Shown one piece after another: positions 51,549 through 59,908 of a DNA stretch of 64,000 nt. Within the stretch, counting starts at the first letter, position 1, and every line of letters begins with the position of its first letter. The DNA is from Plantibacter sp. PA-3-X8 (GTDB taxonomy: Bacteria > Actinomycetota > Actinomycetes > Actinomycetales > Microbacteriaceae). The DNA is taken from NCBI RefSeq assembly GCF_003856975.1, contig NZ_CP033107.1, positions 3,596,001 to 3,660,000 on the forward strand, in the 5' to 3' direction. The notes below the pieces were generated by a model. The model ran no database searches and was not told the DNA's origin. It saw only the letters and a program-made list of their open reading frames with translations. Position numbers and translations under genes: made by a program.

Positions 51549-52655
51549 CTACTTGACGGGCGAGGAGACCGAGGTCGCCTTGATGGAACCGTCGATGATG
51601 CCAGCCTTGATCGTGTCGAGCTCGTCGGCCAGGGTCGGGGAGACCTTGGACTCGAAGTCGTGGAACGGCGCGAGGCCGACGCCCTCGTTCTCGAGGGTGC
51701 CGATGTACGCAGCTGCGTCGAACTTGCCGCCACCGGCCTCGGTCACGGTGTCGGCGACGCCGGCCTTCATGCCCTTGAGGATGGAGGTCAGGAACAGGCC
51801 CTTGTTCTCGGAGTTGGTCTCGTACAGGTCGGCGTCGACACCGATCATGGCGATGTCCTTACCGGTCTCCTGGATCTCGGCGATCGCGCTCAGGAAGATC
51901 GGGCCACCGACCGGAAGGAGCACGTCGGCGTTCTGGTCGATGAGTGTGCGGGCGAGCTGCTTGGCGGTGTCGTTCGCCTCGAAGCCACCGGTGAAGGAAC
52001 CGGTCTGAGCGGCGACGTCCCAACCGACGACCTGGACGCTCTTGCCCTTCTGCTCGTTGTAGTACGCGACGCCCTCGGCGAAGCCGTCCATGAAGATCTG
52101 GACGGACGGGAAGGGCTGGCCGCCGAAGGTGCCGACGACGCCGGTCTTCGAGTAGTCGGCCGCTGCGTAGCCCGCGAGGAATGCGGCCTGGACGGTGTCG
52201 AACAGGATCGGCTTGATGTTCGGGGCGTCGACCTTGCCGTCGAAGTCGTTGTCGGCCGCGTCGTCGATGATCGCGTAGTCGACGTCCGGGTTCGCGAGTG
52301 CCGCGTCGACCGTGTCGGCGGAGAGGGCGAAGCCGACGCTGACGATGAGCGAGCAGCCCTGGTCGGCCAGGCTCTGCAGGTTCGGCTTGTAGTCGTCGGC
52401 CTTGTCGGACTGGACGGTGATCGGCTCGACGCCGAGCTCCTTCGCCGCCTCGGTCAGACCCTCGTAGCCGAGCTGGTTGAACGACTTGTCGGTGAAGCCA
52501 CCGGCGTCGGAGACCATGCACGGGAGGAAGTCGGATGCGGCACCGGTCGAGTCGCCGTCGCCGGTGCTGGGAGCCGATGCGCAGCCGGCGAGCAGTGCCA
52601 TGAGACCGACGCCGGCGATTGCGCCCGCAGCGGCCTTCCGAGTTGAGATTGCCAA
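51549..52655 (-). CDS. BMP-family substrate-binding lipoprotein (nucleoside uptake)
   Basis: This 368-aa lipoprotein has a short signal with lipobox LAGC (Cys25) and the Bmp/Med fold: DAGGFTDKSFNQLGYEGL, VGFALSADTVDAAL, YSKTGVVGTFGGQPFPSV and GVDADLYET. It would bind nucleosides outside the membrane and deliver them to the permeases. I chose the TTG at 52655 because GGAGG lies 5 nt upstream; an ATG four codons earlier would put that ribosome site inside the gene. The near-dyad GGGTTACGTTACCC (52698-52711) upstream may be an operator. Confidence 0.9.
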   Translation of the reverse strand: MAISTRKAAAGAIAGVGLMALLAGCASAPSTGDGDSTGAASDFLPCMVSDAGGFTDKSFNQLGYEGLTEAAKELGVEPITVQSDKADDYKPNLQSLADQGCSLIVSVGFALSADTVDAALANPDVDYAIIDDAADNDFDGKVDAPNIKPILFDTVQAAFLAGYAAADYSKTGVVGTFGGQPFPSVQIFMDGFAEGVAYYNEQKGKSVQVVGWDVAAQTGSFTGGFEANDTAKQLARTLIDQNADVLLPVGGPIFLSAIAEIQETGKDIAMIGVDADLYETNSENKGLFLTSILKGMKAGVADTVTEAGGGKFDAAAYIGTLENEGVGLAPFHDFESKVSPTLADELDTIKAGIIDGSIKATSVSSPVK

Positions 52656-52697
52656 GGTAGCCTCCAAGATGCAGCCCCGCGGGTCACGGGGCGTATG

Positions 52698-52711
52698 GGG
52701 TTACGTTACCC
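52698..52711. promoter_or_regulatory. Near-palindromic site upstream of the nucleoside-binding gene
   Basis: GGGTTACGTTACCC is a dyad with one mismatched pair, 43 bp before the TTG start. It may be an operator for a repressor that senses nucleosides. Confidence 0.3.
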
Positions 52712-52899
52712 AATACGACGACTGCCGGACGGACGATCCCGGCTTCGCGACCGAAGCGTTACAGAACGGTGGCACCGGCGTCATGCGCCGGAAACACGCG
52801 GATGCGCAGACGCGCATCGCCGGGCCGTGATGCTGCGCACGTGAGCGCGGAGCGACCCCGCCGGCGGTCGCCTTGCGCTCCGGGTAGTTGCGGTTCCCA

Positions 52900-52930
52900 C
52901 CTGGGCACCGAGCGCGGCTCGGTGCCCAGG
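52900..52930 (-). terminator. Terminator hairpin after the ABC-F gene
   Basis: CCTGGGCACCGAGC pairs perfectly with GCTCGGTGCCCAGG over a 3-nt loop, 22 bp beyond the ABC-F stop. Confidence 0.7.
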
Positions 52931-52951
52931 CAGAACCGACCGGGATCCCGG

Positions 52952-54658
52952 TCAGCGGCGGTCGAGCATCAGGGTGTCGCCGCTCCAGCGCCGACGGAGC
53001 CATCGGTCGTGGCTCGCGATGACGACCGCGCCCGGATAGTCGCCGAGGGCGTCCTCGAGCTCCGTCGCAAGCGTGAGCGACAGGTGGTTCGTCGGCTCGT
53101 CCAGGAGGAACAGGTGCGGAGGCCGCGCGATGATCAGCGCCAGGGCCAGACGGCGCTGCTGCCCGACGGAGAGCTGGCCGATCGGGCGGTCGAGGTCGCG
53201 AAGCCCCAGGAGCCCGAGACCCGCGAGCGGGGTGCGCGCTGCACGGGCCTCGCCGAGCGCCCGGTCGTAGACCTCCCGAGGTGATCGCTCCGCATCCGGG
53301 AACGCGACGTCCTGCTCGAGGAGCCCCACGCGGAGCCCCTTCCGTCGGAGAAGGGTCCCCGCATCGAGGCGCAGCGACCCGGCGAGCACCGCCAGGAGCG
53401 TCGACTTCCCCGAGCCGTTCGCCCCGGTGACCAGCACCCGCGACCGGGGCGCCAGCTGCAGGCGTTCGAGGTGCAGCCGGCCGTCCACGCGGGCGTCGGC
53501 GAGGTCGAGCAGTTGCTCCCCCTCGTCGAGGACCGTCGATCCGCTCGGGATCCCTGCGAACGAGAGCTGGCGAGGCGGGCGCCGCACCTGCTCGCGCTCG
53601 AGGACCTCGAGTCGGAGCTGCGCGTTCCGCACCCGCCGACTGATCTGCTGCTCGACGCGGTCGCCGCGCATGCCGAAGGCCATGCGGTTGTTGTCGCGGA
53701 TGCCCCGATCGTGGTTGATCCGCGGGGCGACGTCGTGCACCGCGGACGCGAGGCGGCGCAGTTCGGCCTGCTCCTCTTCATGACGCGCCGACCAGCGATC
53801 GAGTTCCGCTGCCTTCCAGTCGAGGTACTCGCTGAACGGCCCGCCGAACTCCACGACGGGTGACGCCTCGCCGACGGGGACGGGGCGGGACGGATCGATG
53901 TCGACGAGCCCCGTCGCCACCTCGTCGAGGAAGGCGCGGTCATGGCTCGCGAAGAGCACCGGACCCGGCCATTCCGACAGGTGGCCGCGGAGGAACGCGA
54001 CCGCCTCGTCGTCCAGATGGTTGGTCGGCTCGTCGAGCAGCAGTGCGGTCGGTCTCGCGACGAGGAGCGCGGCGAGGGCGAAGCGGGATCGCTGTCCCCC
54101 GCTCACCTCACCGAGTCGTCGCGACCGTTCGATCGCGGCGATGCCGAGGCCGTCGACGACCGCGTCCAACCGGGCGTCCGCCGTCCAGACGTCGGCGCGT
54201 TCCGCCGCATCGAGCGCGGCGGCATACCGCTGCTCGGCGGAACCGTCACCGGCGGAACCCGTCTCACCGAGTGCCGCCGCCGACGTCTCGAGCTCCTGCT
54301 CGACGGCGCGGACCTCGCCGAGCGCCTGCTCCAGCAACTCGCCGACCGTCGTGTCCTCCGGGAGCTCGAGTTCCTGCATGAGGATGCCGGTGCGCACCGG
54401 GCGGACGGCCTCGCCGTCGTCCGGCTCGTCGATCCCGGCGAGGATGCGCAGCAGCGTGGACTTCCCCGCGCCGTTCTCGCCGATCAGGCCGAGACGATCC
54501 CCGGCCGACACGACGAGGCCGACGTCGCGCAACACGACGCGGACGCCGTAGGAGCGGGTGACGCCGTCGGCGCGGAGCTGCTGGATGTCGATGGATCGCC
54601 CGAACCTCGAAGCGGTGCGGCGGTGGACTGGTGTTGCTTGGGTCATGGGTGCTCGCAT
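52952..54658 (-). CDS. ABC-F ribosome-associated ATPase (possible antibiotic resistance)
   Basis: This 568-aa soluble protein has two ATPase domains: LIGENGAGKSTLLRILAG with LGEVSGGQRSRFALAALL and LLLDEPTNHLDDEAV; and VTGANGSGKSTLLAVLAG with LSVGQQRRLALALII and LLDEPTNHLSL. A charged linker of about 100 residues lies between, and there are no membrane helices. This is the ABC-F layout; members protect ribosomes from antibiotics or modulate translation. The ATG at 54658 has AAAGGGG upstream, but that site can be paired in a hairpin behind a short leader frame, which suggests inducible expression. Confidence 0.88.
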   Translation of the reverse strand: MRAPMTQATPVHRRTASRFGRSIDIQQLRADGVTRSYGVRVVLRDVGLVVSAGDRLGLIGENGAGKSTLLRILAGIDEPDDGEAVRPVRTGILMQELELPEDTTVGELLEQALGEVRAVEQELETSAAALGETGSAGDGSAEQRYAAALDAAERADVWTADARLDAVVDGLGIAAIERSRRLGEVSGGQRSRFALAALLVARPTALLLDEPTNHLDDEAVAFLRGHLSEWPGPVLFASHDRAFLDEVATGLVDIDPSRPVPVGEASPVVEFGGPFSEYLDWKAAELDRWSARHEEEQAELRRLASAVHDVAPRINHDRGIRDNNRMAFGMRGDRVEQQISRRVRNAQLRLEVLEREQVRRPPRQLSFAGIPSGSTVLDEGEQLLDLADARVDGRLHLERLQLAPRSRVLVTGANGSGKSTLLAVLAGSLRLDAGTLLRRKGLRVGLLEQDVAFPDAERSPREVYDRALGEARAARTPLAGLGLLGLRDLDRPIGQLSVGQQRRLALALIIARPPHLFLLDEPTNHLSLTLATELEDALGDYPGAVVIASHDRWLRRRWSGDTLMLDRR

Positions 54659-54662
54659 GGAG

Positions 54663-54681
54663 GCCCCTTTCGAGATGGGGC
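54663..54681 (-). promoter_or_regulatory. Hairpin hiding the ABC-F ribosome site
   Basis: Read leftward, GCCCC pairs with GGGGC around ATCTCGAAA. The 3' arm is part of the only ribosome site (AAAGGGG) before the ABC-F ATG, so this stem could block translation until an upstream event opens it. Confidence 0.45.
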
Positions 54682-54709
54682 ACGCCGCGTACGGTCGTCG
54701 TCCGACACG

Positions 54710-54790
54710 TCAGGAGTGAGCGCTGGGCTCGAACTCCTGGGCGGACCTGGAAGCGTCTGGCGTACCTCGATGGATTCCCGCCGGGCACAT
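54710..54790 (-). CDS. Possible 26-aa leader peptide of the ABC-F gene
   Basis: An ATG opens a 26-codon frame, MCPAGIHRGTPDASRSAQEF and six more residues, that ends 51 nt before the ABC-F start. No good ribosome site is seen, so its translation is uncertain. Short leader frames are common before ABC-F and other ribosome-targeting resistance genes, where stalled ribosomes change downstream folding. The call rests on position and the adjacent hairpin. Confidence 0.35.
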   Translation of the reverse strand: MCPAGIHRGTPDASRSAQEFEPSAHS

Positions 54791-54908
54791 CACGTTCGTG
54801 ATGGTCTGCCGCAGGCGCGGGACGTCGATTCGCTCAGTTCTTCACAGTGACCTCAGGCTATCCGTCGGTCGTCGGCCGCCGCAAGCCCTGCACGTCACCG
54901 GTCCCGAT

Positions 54909-54914
54909 TAGGCT
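54909..54914 (+). promoter_or_regulatory. -10 box of the secreted-protein gene
   Basis: TAGGCT, then 7 nt, then the ATG at 54922; leaderless arrangement. Confidence 0.5.
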
Positions 54915-54921
54915 GGTCGTC

Positions 54922-55923
54922 ATGCGTGCTCCGTCGGTCCCCTCGCCCGCGCGGCGTCGCCGTGCGCACCGATCGACCGCGGCCTCGCTGCTCGCCGCGC
55001 TCGGTGTCGGTGCGCTCGTCGCACTCGGCGCACTGCCGACCACACCGGCGACCGCGGCAGCTGCGAGCTCGCAGCTGAGCCGGACGCAGACGACACCGAC
55101 GCCCACCCCGAGTCCCTCGCCGACCACGCCCTCGACGGCGAGCCCGAAGCCGACGAAGCCGGCTCCCAGCAAGCCTGCCCAGCCGGCGCCGCCCACGGTC
55201 CGCGGCACGGACTTCGACCCGGGCGAGATCATCAGCGACGCGAACTTCTACGACGCGAACGCCATGAGCGAGGCGGACGTCCAGGCGTTCTTCGCCTCCC
55301 AGCCCTGTACCCCGAAAGACGGCGTGCCGTGCCTGGCGGACTTCCGTGCCAGCACCGAGTCCGTCCCGGCGGCCGAGCCCGGGCACTGCGAGGCCTACCG
55401 CGGCGCCGTGAACGAGTCGGCGGCGAGGATCGTCGCGAAGGTCGCCCACGCGTGCGGGATCAACCCCAAGGTGCTGCTCGTCCTCATGCAGAAGGAGCAG
55501 TCGCTCATCACCGGGCCGAGCGAGTACGGCTACGCGCGCGCCATGGGTTGGGGCTGCCCCGACACCGGCCCGAACTTCAGCGCGAGCTGCGACGCGGATT
55601 ACTTCGGGTTCCAGAACCAGGTCTACCGTTCCGCATGGCAGTTCCGGCAGTACACGCTGTACCCGCTCAACGTGCCCGGTGAGTCCTATCAGCGGGCGTA
55701 TCACCTGGGATCGGTCTACATCCAGTACAGCCCCGACGCGGCCTGCGGCGGTACCCAGGTCGACATCCGCAACCAGGCGACGGCGAACCTCTACCTCTAC
55801 ACGCCGTACCAACCGAACGCCGCGGCCCTCGCGAACGTCTCGGGCACTGGCGACGCCTGCAGTGCCTACGGCAACCGCAACTTCTGGCGGCTCTACACGG
55901 AGTGGTTCGGCCCCGCGGTCTGA
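54922..55923 (+). CDS. Secreted protein with Pro/Thr linker and conserved Cys-rich domain
   Basis: This 333-aa protein has an Arg-rich N-terminus and hydrophobic signal ending near residue 50 (ATAAAAS), a Thr/Pro/Ser/Lys linker (about 55-95), and a globular domain with DPGEIISDANFYDANAMSE, CGINPKVLLVLMQKEQSL, GWGCPDTGPNFSASCDADY and NRNFWRLYTEWFGPAV. Relatives in actinobacteria are often labelled hemagglutinin. The VLMQKEQ segment recalls lysozyme-fold wall hydrolases with a catalytic Glu, but I cannot prove this. At least seven cysteines suggest disulfides. Confidence 0.7.
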   Translation: MRAPSVPSPARRRRAHRSTAASLLAALGVGALVALGALPTTPATAAAASSQLSRTQTTPTPTPSPSPTTPSTASPKPTKPAPSKPAQPAPPTVRGTDFDPGEIISDANFYDANAMSEADVQAFFASQPCTPKDGVPCLADFRASTESVPAAEPGHCEAYRGAVNESAARIVAKVAHACGINPKVLLVLMQKEQSLITGPSEYGYARAMGWGCPDTGPNFSASCDADYFGFQNQVYRSAWQFRQYTLYPLNVPGESYQRAYHLGSVYIQYSPDAACGGTQVDIRNQATANLYLYTPYQPNAAALANVSGTGDACSAYGNRNFWRLYTEWFGPAV

Positions 55924-55963
55924 TCGCCCGGTTCGCTCTCCCAAGGATGGGCGAACGAACGGG

Positions 55964-56452
55964 TCATTCGCCGATGAGCAGCGCGACGCGGTCGTCGAGG
56001 TAGGCGTCGAGCGGGGTGAGCCCGAGGTCGTGCCCGGCCCAGCGGAGCATGACCGTGTCGTCGACGAGTCGCAGCGGGCCTGACCCTTCCCGGAGTGACG
56101 CCTCGTCCAGCGCGAGCTCGACGACCTCGAAGTTCACGACGTCGCCCTCGGCGAACGGGCCGCGGTGGGCCGCCTGCTGCGCGATCCGACGGTGCTCGAC
56201 CTCCGAGGAGCGGTGGTTGAACCACTTCGGCTCCACGGCCCGAGTGGATTCGGCGGCGGTGAAGAGGCGACCGTCGGCCGAGAGCAGGACGACCCCGAGG
56301 CGCCACGCCCGGCCGATCGGCCGCAGCGCGGGCGCCCGCTTCACGAGCGGGAGTCCGCGGGGTGTGTAGACCTCCGCCAGGGCCTCGTCACGCACGCCTG
56401 CGGCTTGGAGACGCGCGCCCGCCTGCAGGAGCAGCTCGCGCAGCGCGGTCAC
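55964..56452 (-). CDS. Conserved hypothetical protein (162 aa)
   Basis: I do not recognise a characterised family. The protein is soluble and charged, with RAPALRPIGRAWRLGVVLL, GRLFTAAESTRA and FAEGDVVNFEVVELALDE, and reads like a small conserved actinobacterial protein. It starts with GTG 13 bp after the manC stop, so it is probably cotranscribed with manC. No signal peptide or catalytic motif is visible. Confidence 0.65.
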   Translation of the reverse strand: MTALRELLLQAGARLQAAGVRDEALAEVYTPRGLPLVKRAPALRPIGRAWRLGVVLLSADGRLFTAAESTRAVEPKWFNHRSSEVEHRRIAQQAAHRGPFAEGDVVNFEVVELALDEASLREGSGPLRLVDDTVMLRWAGHDLGLTPLDAYLDDRVALLIGE

Positions 56453-56465
56453 CGTCGGTCGCCGA

Positions 56466-57581
56466 TCAGAGGACGTCGTCGCGACCGGACAACTTGAGGG
56501 CGTCCACGACGCTCTTCACCCGCTGCGCGTTGGCGCTCGTGGTGACGAGCAGGGCGTCCGGGGTGTCGACGACGACGATGTCCTGCACGCCGATGAGGCT
56601 GATGACCCGACCGGTCTGGCTGACGACGATGCCGCTGGAGGCGTCCGACAGCACCCGCGCGTTCTCGCCGAGGATGGCGAGGTCGGACTTGCGCCCCCCG
56701 GAGTTGAGCTTGGCGAGCGAGGCGAAGTCGCCCACGTCGTCCCAGTCGAAGTGCGCCGGCACGACGGCCATGCGACCGGCGGCCGCGGCGGGCTCAGCCA
56801 CGGAGTAGTCGATCGCGATCTTCTCGAGCGCCGGCCAGACGCGGTCGACGACCGGGCCACGGGCCGCCGCGTCGTCCCAGACCTCGGCGAGTTCGAGGAG
56901 GCCCGCCAGGAGTTCGGGCTTCTGCCGACCGATCTCCTCGAGGAGGACGTCGGCCCGCGAGATGAACATCCCGGCGTTCCAGAGGTGCTCGCCGCTCGAG
57001 ACGTACCGCTTGGCCGTGGCGAGGTCGGGCTTCTCGACGAAGGAGTCGACCAGCATGACCCCTTCGGCCCCGCGGATGCCGAGGTCGCGGGCGCTCTTGA
57101 TGTAGCCGAAGCCGATGGCGGGCTCCGTGGGCTGGATGCCGATCGTGACGATGTAGCGCTCCTCGGCGGCCGTGACGGCCTGGGCGACCGCGGCGCGGAA
57201 CAGGCGGTCGCCGCGGATCACGTGGTCGGCGGCGAACGAGCCGACGATGACGTCGGGTTCGCGACGGACGAGGATCGCTGCGGCGAGCCCGATCGCGGCG
57301 GTCGAGTCGCGCGGCTCGCTCTCGAGGACCACGTTGGCGTCGGCGAGGTCGGGCAGCTGCTGTTCGACGGCCGCGCGGTGCGCACGCCCGGTGACGACCA
57401 TGATGCGCTGGTCGCCGGCGATCGGCGCGAGGCGGTCCCAGGTGGCGCGCAACAGCGTGCTGCCGGAGCCGGTGAGGTCGTGCAGGAACTTGGGTGCGTC
57501 GGCTCGCGAGAGCGGCCAGAGACGACTGCCGATGCCGCCGGCCGGGATCACTGCGTAGAAGCGTTCGAGGGGCGTGGTCAT
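56466..57581 (-). CDS. manC: Mannose-1-phosphate guanylyltransferase
   Basis: This 371-aa enzyme makes GDP-mannose from GTP and mannose 1-phosphate for surface glycans. The N-terminal AVIPAGGIGSRLWPLSRADAPKF holds the nucleotide loop GGxGxRLWPLSR and the catalytic Lys; GSFAADHVI, FVEKPDLATAKRY and LWNAGMFISRADV follow. The isomerase domain of bifunctional forms is absent. TACGCT lies 6 nt before the ATG. It belongs functionally with the sugar genes at the left edge. Confidence 0.93.
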   Translation of the reverse strand: MTTPLERFYAVIPAGGIGSRLWPLSRADAPKFLHDLTGSGSTLLRATWDRLAPIAGDQRIMVVTGRAHRAAVEQQLPDLADANVVLESEPRDSTAAIGLAAAILVRREPDVIVGSFAADHVIRGDRLFRAAVAQAVTAAEERYIVTIGIQPTEPAIGFGYIKSARDLGIRGAEGVMLVDSFVEKPDLATAKRYVSSGEHLWNAGMFISRADVLLEEIGRQKPELLAGLLELAEVWDDAAARGPVVDRVWPALEKIAIDYSVAEPAAAAGRMAVVPAHFDWDDVGDFASLAKLNSGGRKSDLAILGENARVLSDASSGIVVSQTGRVISLIGVQDIVVVDTPDALLVTTSANAQRVKSVVDALKLSGRDDVL

Positions 57582-57645
57582 CCCCCGAGCGTACCGCCAG
57601 GCTCCAGCCTGAGGACGACGGCACGGAAGCGTCATCTGACGGGTT

Positions 57646-57651
57646 TACGAT
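57646..57651 (+). promoter_or_regulatory. -10 box of corA
   Basis: TACGAT would start transcription near 57658, leaving about 31 nt of leader before the ATG at 57689 and excluding the ATG at 57650. Confidence 0.45.
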
Positions 57652-57688
57652 GAGCGCCAGATCGAGCACGAGAAAGAACGGTACGAGC

Positions 57689-58813
57689 ATGGCTGGACGC
57701 AACGTCCTCGGGATCCCGATCCCGTCCTTCGGCAGCAAGCAGGCTCCCCCGGTCCCCGTCGGTCCGCCGGACGCAGCGGACCTGGACGGCCGGAACAGCA
57801 TCGTCAACGCCTGCATCTACCGCCACGGTTCCCGCAGCTCGACGCTCACCTCACTCGAGGACACCTTCCGCGCGCTCCATGAGACCCCGGACGGCGTCGC
57901 GTGGATCGGGCTCTACCGGCCCGACGCCGGCGAGCTCGGCGTCCTGGCTGCGGAGTTCGGTCTCCACCCGCTCGCCGTCGAGGACGCCATCACCGCGCAC
58001 CAGCGGCCGAAGATCGAGCGGTACGACGACGTCCTGTTCGTCGTCCTCCGGGCCGCCAACTACGTCGACGAGACCGAGACCGTCGAGTTCGGCGAGCTGC
58101 ACGTCTTCGTCGGTCCGAACTTCGTCATCACCCTCCGGCACGCCGAGTCCCCCGACCTGTCGCACGTCCGGGCGCGGATGGAGCAGGAGCACGAACTCCT
58201 CGCCTACGGTCCGCAGGCGATCCTGTACGCCATCATCGACGCCGTCGTCGACGGCTACGGTCCGGTGGTCGCCGGGCTCTCGAACGACATCGACGAGATC
58301 GAGGAGCAGGTATTCGTCGGCGAGTCCCAGGTGTCCCGCCGTATCTACCAACTCTCCCGCGAGGTCATCGCCTTCGAGCGGGCGACGCACCCGCTCAGCG
58401 ACGTGATGCTGTCGCTCGAGCAGGGCAGCGCGAAGTACGGGGTCGCCGACGAACTGCAACGTGGCCTCCGCGACGTCGCCGACCACCTCACGAGCGTCAA
58501 CCAGCGGATCGACGCCTACCGGGAGCTGTTGCGCGACATCCTGACCGTGAACAGCACCCTCGTCGGGCAACGCCAGAACGAGGAGATGGCGAAGATGACC
58601 GAGGCGAGCCTCAAGCAGGGCGACGAGGTGAAGAAGATCTCCTCCTGGGCCGCCATCCTGTTCGGCCCCAGTCTCATCGCGGGGATCTACGGCATGAACT
58701 TCACCCACATGCCGGAGTTGTCGTGGTGGTTCGGCTACCCGATGGCGCTCGCGCTCATGGCCACCACGAGCGTCATCCTCTACAAGGTGTTCAAGCGACG
58801 GAACTGGTTGTGA
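57689..58813 (+). CDS. corA: CorA-family magnesium/cobalt transporter
   Basis: This 374-aa protein has a long cytoplasmic N-terminal domain with helices (WIGLYRPDAGELGVL, FVVLRAANYVDETETV) and two C-terminal membrane helices. The first ends in the selectivity motif YGMNF (IAGIYGMNFTHMPEL), and the C-terminus is positively charged (KRRNWL). Pentamers carry Mg2+ or Co2+ into the cell. An ATG 13 codons upstream overlaps the -10 box and is unlikely to be used. Confidence 0.92.
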   Translation: MAGRNVLGIPIPSFGSKQAPPVPVGPPDAADLDGRNSIVNACIYRHGSRSSTLTSLEDTFRALHETPDGVAWIGLYRPDAGELGVLAAEFGLHPLAVEDAITAHQRPKIERYDDVLFVVLRAANYVDETETVEFGELHVFVGPNFVITLRHAESPDLSHVRARMEQEHELLAYGPQAILYAIIDAVVDGYGPVVAGLSNDIDEIEEQVFVGESQVSRRIYQLSREVIAFERATHPLSDVMLSLEQGSAKYGVADELQRGLRDVADHLTSVNQRIDAYRELLRDILTVNSTLVGQRQNEEMAKMTEASLKQGDEVKKISSWAAILFGPSLIAGIYGMNFTHMPELSWWFGYPMALALMATTSVILYKVFKRRNWL

Positions 58814-58871
58814 ACACCCGGTGTCGCCCGGTCGTCGCGCAGATGTCCGGCCTCTCTCGACGTCGAGACAG

Positions 58872-58916
58872 TTAGGCCAGCCTTAGCGGCGGGACCGCGC
58901 ATCCCACGCCTACACT
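58872..58916 (+). promoter_or_regulatory. sdhC promoter with DtxR/IdeR-like box
   Basis: TTAGGCCAGCCTTAGCGGC (58872-58890) matches the recalled DtxR/IdeR consensus at 12 of 19 positions by hand. The -10 TACACT (58911-58916) follows, so the box covers the likely -35. The leader to the sdhC GTG is about 85 nt and contains a 7-bp stem (58963-58980). Confidence 0.4.
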
Positions 58917-59007
58917 TGGTCCAGCGCGCCGATTCGACGCACGGCAGGCAACAACCCCCGCACGGCAGAACGATCTGCCGCAGATAGCGACTATCAGGGA
59001 GGACCTC

Positions 59008-59436
59008 GTGACCGCGAGTCTCACGCGAACGTCACCGTTGGAATCCACGACATCCAAACGCCCGGCCGGCACCCTGTACCGGGGCCGTGAGGGCATGTGG
59101 TCGTGGGTGCTCCACCGGATCACCGGCGTCGCCATCTTCTTCTTCCTCCTCGTGCACGTCCTCGACACCGCGCTGGTGCGGGTCTCCCCCGAGGCGTACA
59201 ACGCCGTCATCGGCACGTACAAGAACCCCATCATGGGGCTCGGCGAGGTCGCGCTCGTCGCCGCCATCGCCTACCACGCGTACAACGGCATCCGCATCAT
59301 CCTCATCGACTTCTGGTCGAAGGGCACCAAGTACCAGCGGCCCATGTTCTGGATCGTCATCGGTCTCTGGGTCGTGACGATGCTCGGCTTCACGCCGCGC
59401 CACCTGATCAACGTGTTCAGCGAGATGGGCCACTGA
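59008..59436 (+). CDS. sdhC: Succinate dehydrogenase cytochrome b556 subunit
   Basis: This 142-aa membrane anchor has three helices (about residues 33-55, 75-98 and 108-130). SWVLHRITG and [14 protein letters not shown] contain the haem- and quinone-site His and Ser residues typical of SdhC. GGGAGG lies 7 nt before the GTG. The stop overlaps the sdhD ATG (TGATG), opening the sdhCDAB operon. Confidence 0.94.
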   Translation: MTASLTRTSPLESTTSKRPAGTLYRGREGMWSWVLHRITGVAIFFFLLVHVLDTALVRVSPEAYNAVIGTYKNPIMGLGEVALVAAIAYHAYNGIRIILIDFWSKGTKYQRPMFWIVIGLWVVTMLGFTPRHLINVFSEMGH

Positions 59437-59882
59437 TGACGACGATCGCCGCTCCCCGCACCCCCGCTCGTCCCGCGCGCCGCAAGGGCGTCAACTGGGA
59501 GAAGTGGGGCTGGATCTACATGCGCGTCTCCGGCGTGATCCTGCTGGTCCTCATCTTCGGCCACCTGTTCGTCAACCTCATGGTCGGCGACGGCATCAAG
59601 GCCATCGACTTCGCCTTCGTCGGCGGCAAGCTGTCGAACCCCTTCTGGCAGTGGTGGGACGTCGCCATGCTGTGGCTCGCACTGATCCACGGCGGAAACG
59701 GCATGCGCACCATCGTCAACGACTACGCCACGGGTCGCACGATCCGCGGTGTCCTCAAGGTCGCGATCCTCGCCGCCGTCACCATCCTCATCATCCTCGG
59801 GACCCTGGTCGTCTTCACCTTCGACCCGTGCCCCGCCGGCGCACCTGCAGACCTGCTCGCGTCGTTCTGCCCCGCCAACTGA
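59436..59882 (+). CDS. sdhD: Succinate dehydrogenase hydrophobic membrane anchor
   Basis: This 148-aa protein is the second membrane anchor, with three helices (about residues 30-52, 70-92 and 104-128). [21 protein letters not shown] has the haem-region His and [17 protein letters not shown] is the second conserved stretch. It anchors SdhAB to the membrane and shares the quinone site with SdhC. The ATG overlaps the sdhC stop by one base. Confidence 0.93.
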   Translation: MTTIAAPRTPARPARRKGVNWEKWGWIYMRVSGVILLVLIFGHLFVNLMVGDGIKAIDFAFVGGKLSNPFWQWWDVAMLWLALIHGGNGMRTIVNDYATGRTIRGVLKVAILAAVTILIILGTLVVFTFDPCPAGAPADLLASFCPAN

Positions 59883-59908
59883 GCAACCGAGACCGAGCAA
59901 CGGAAACC

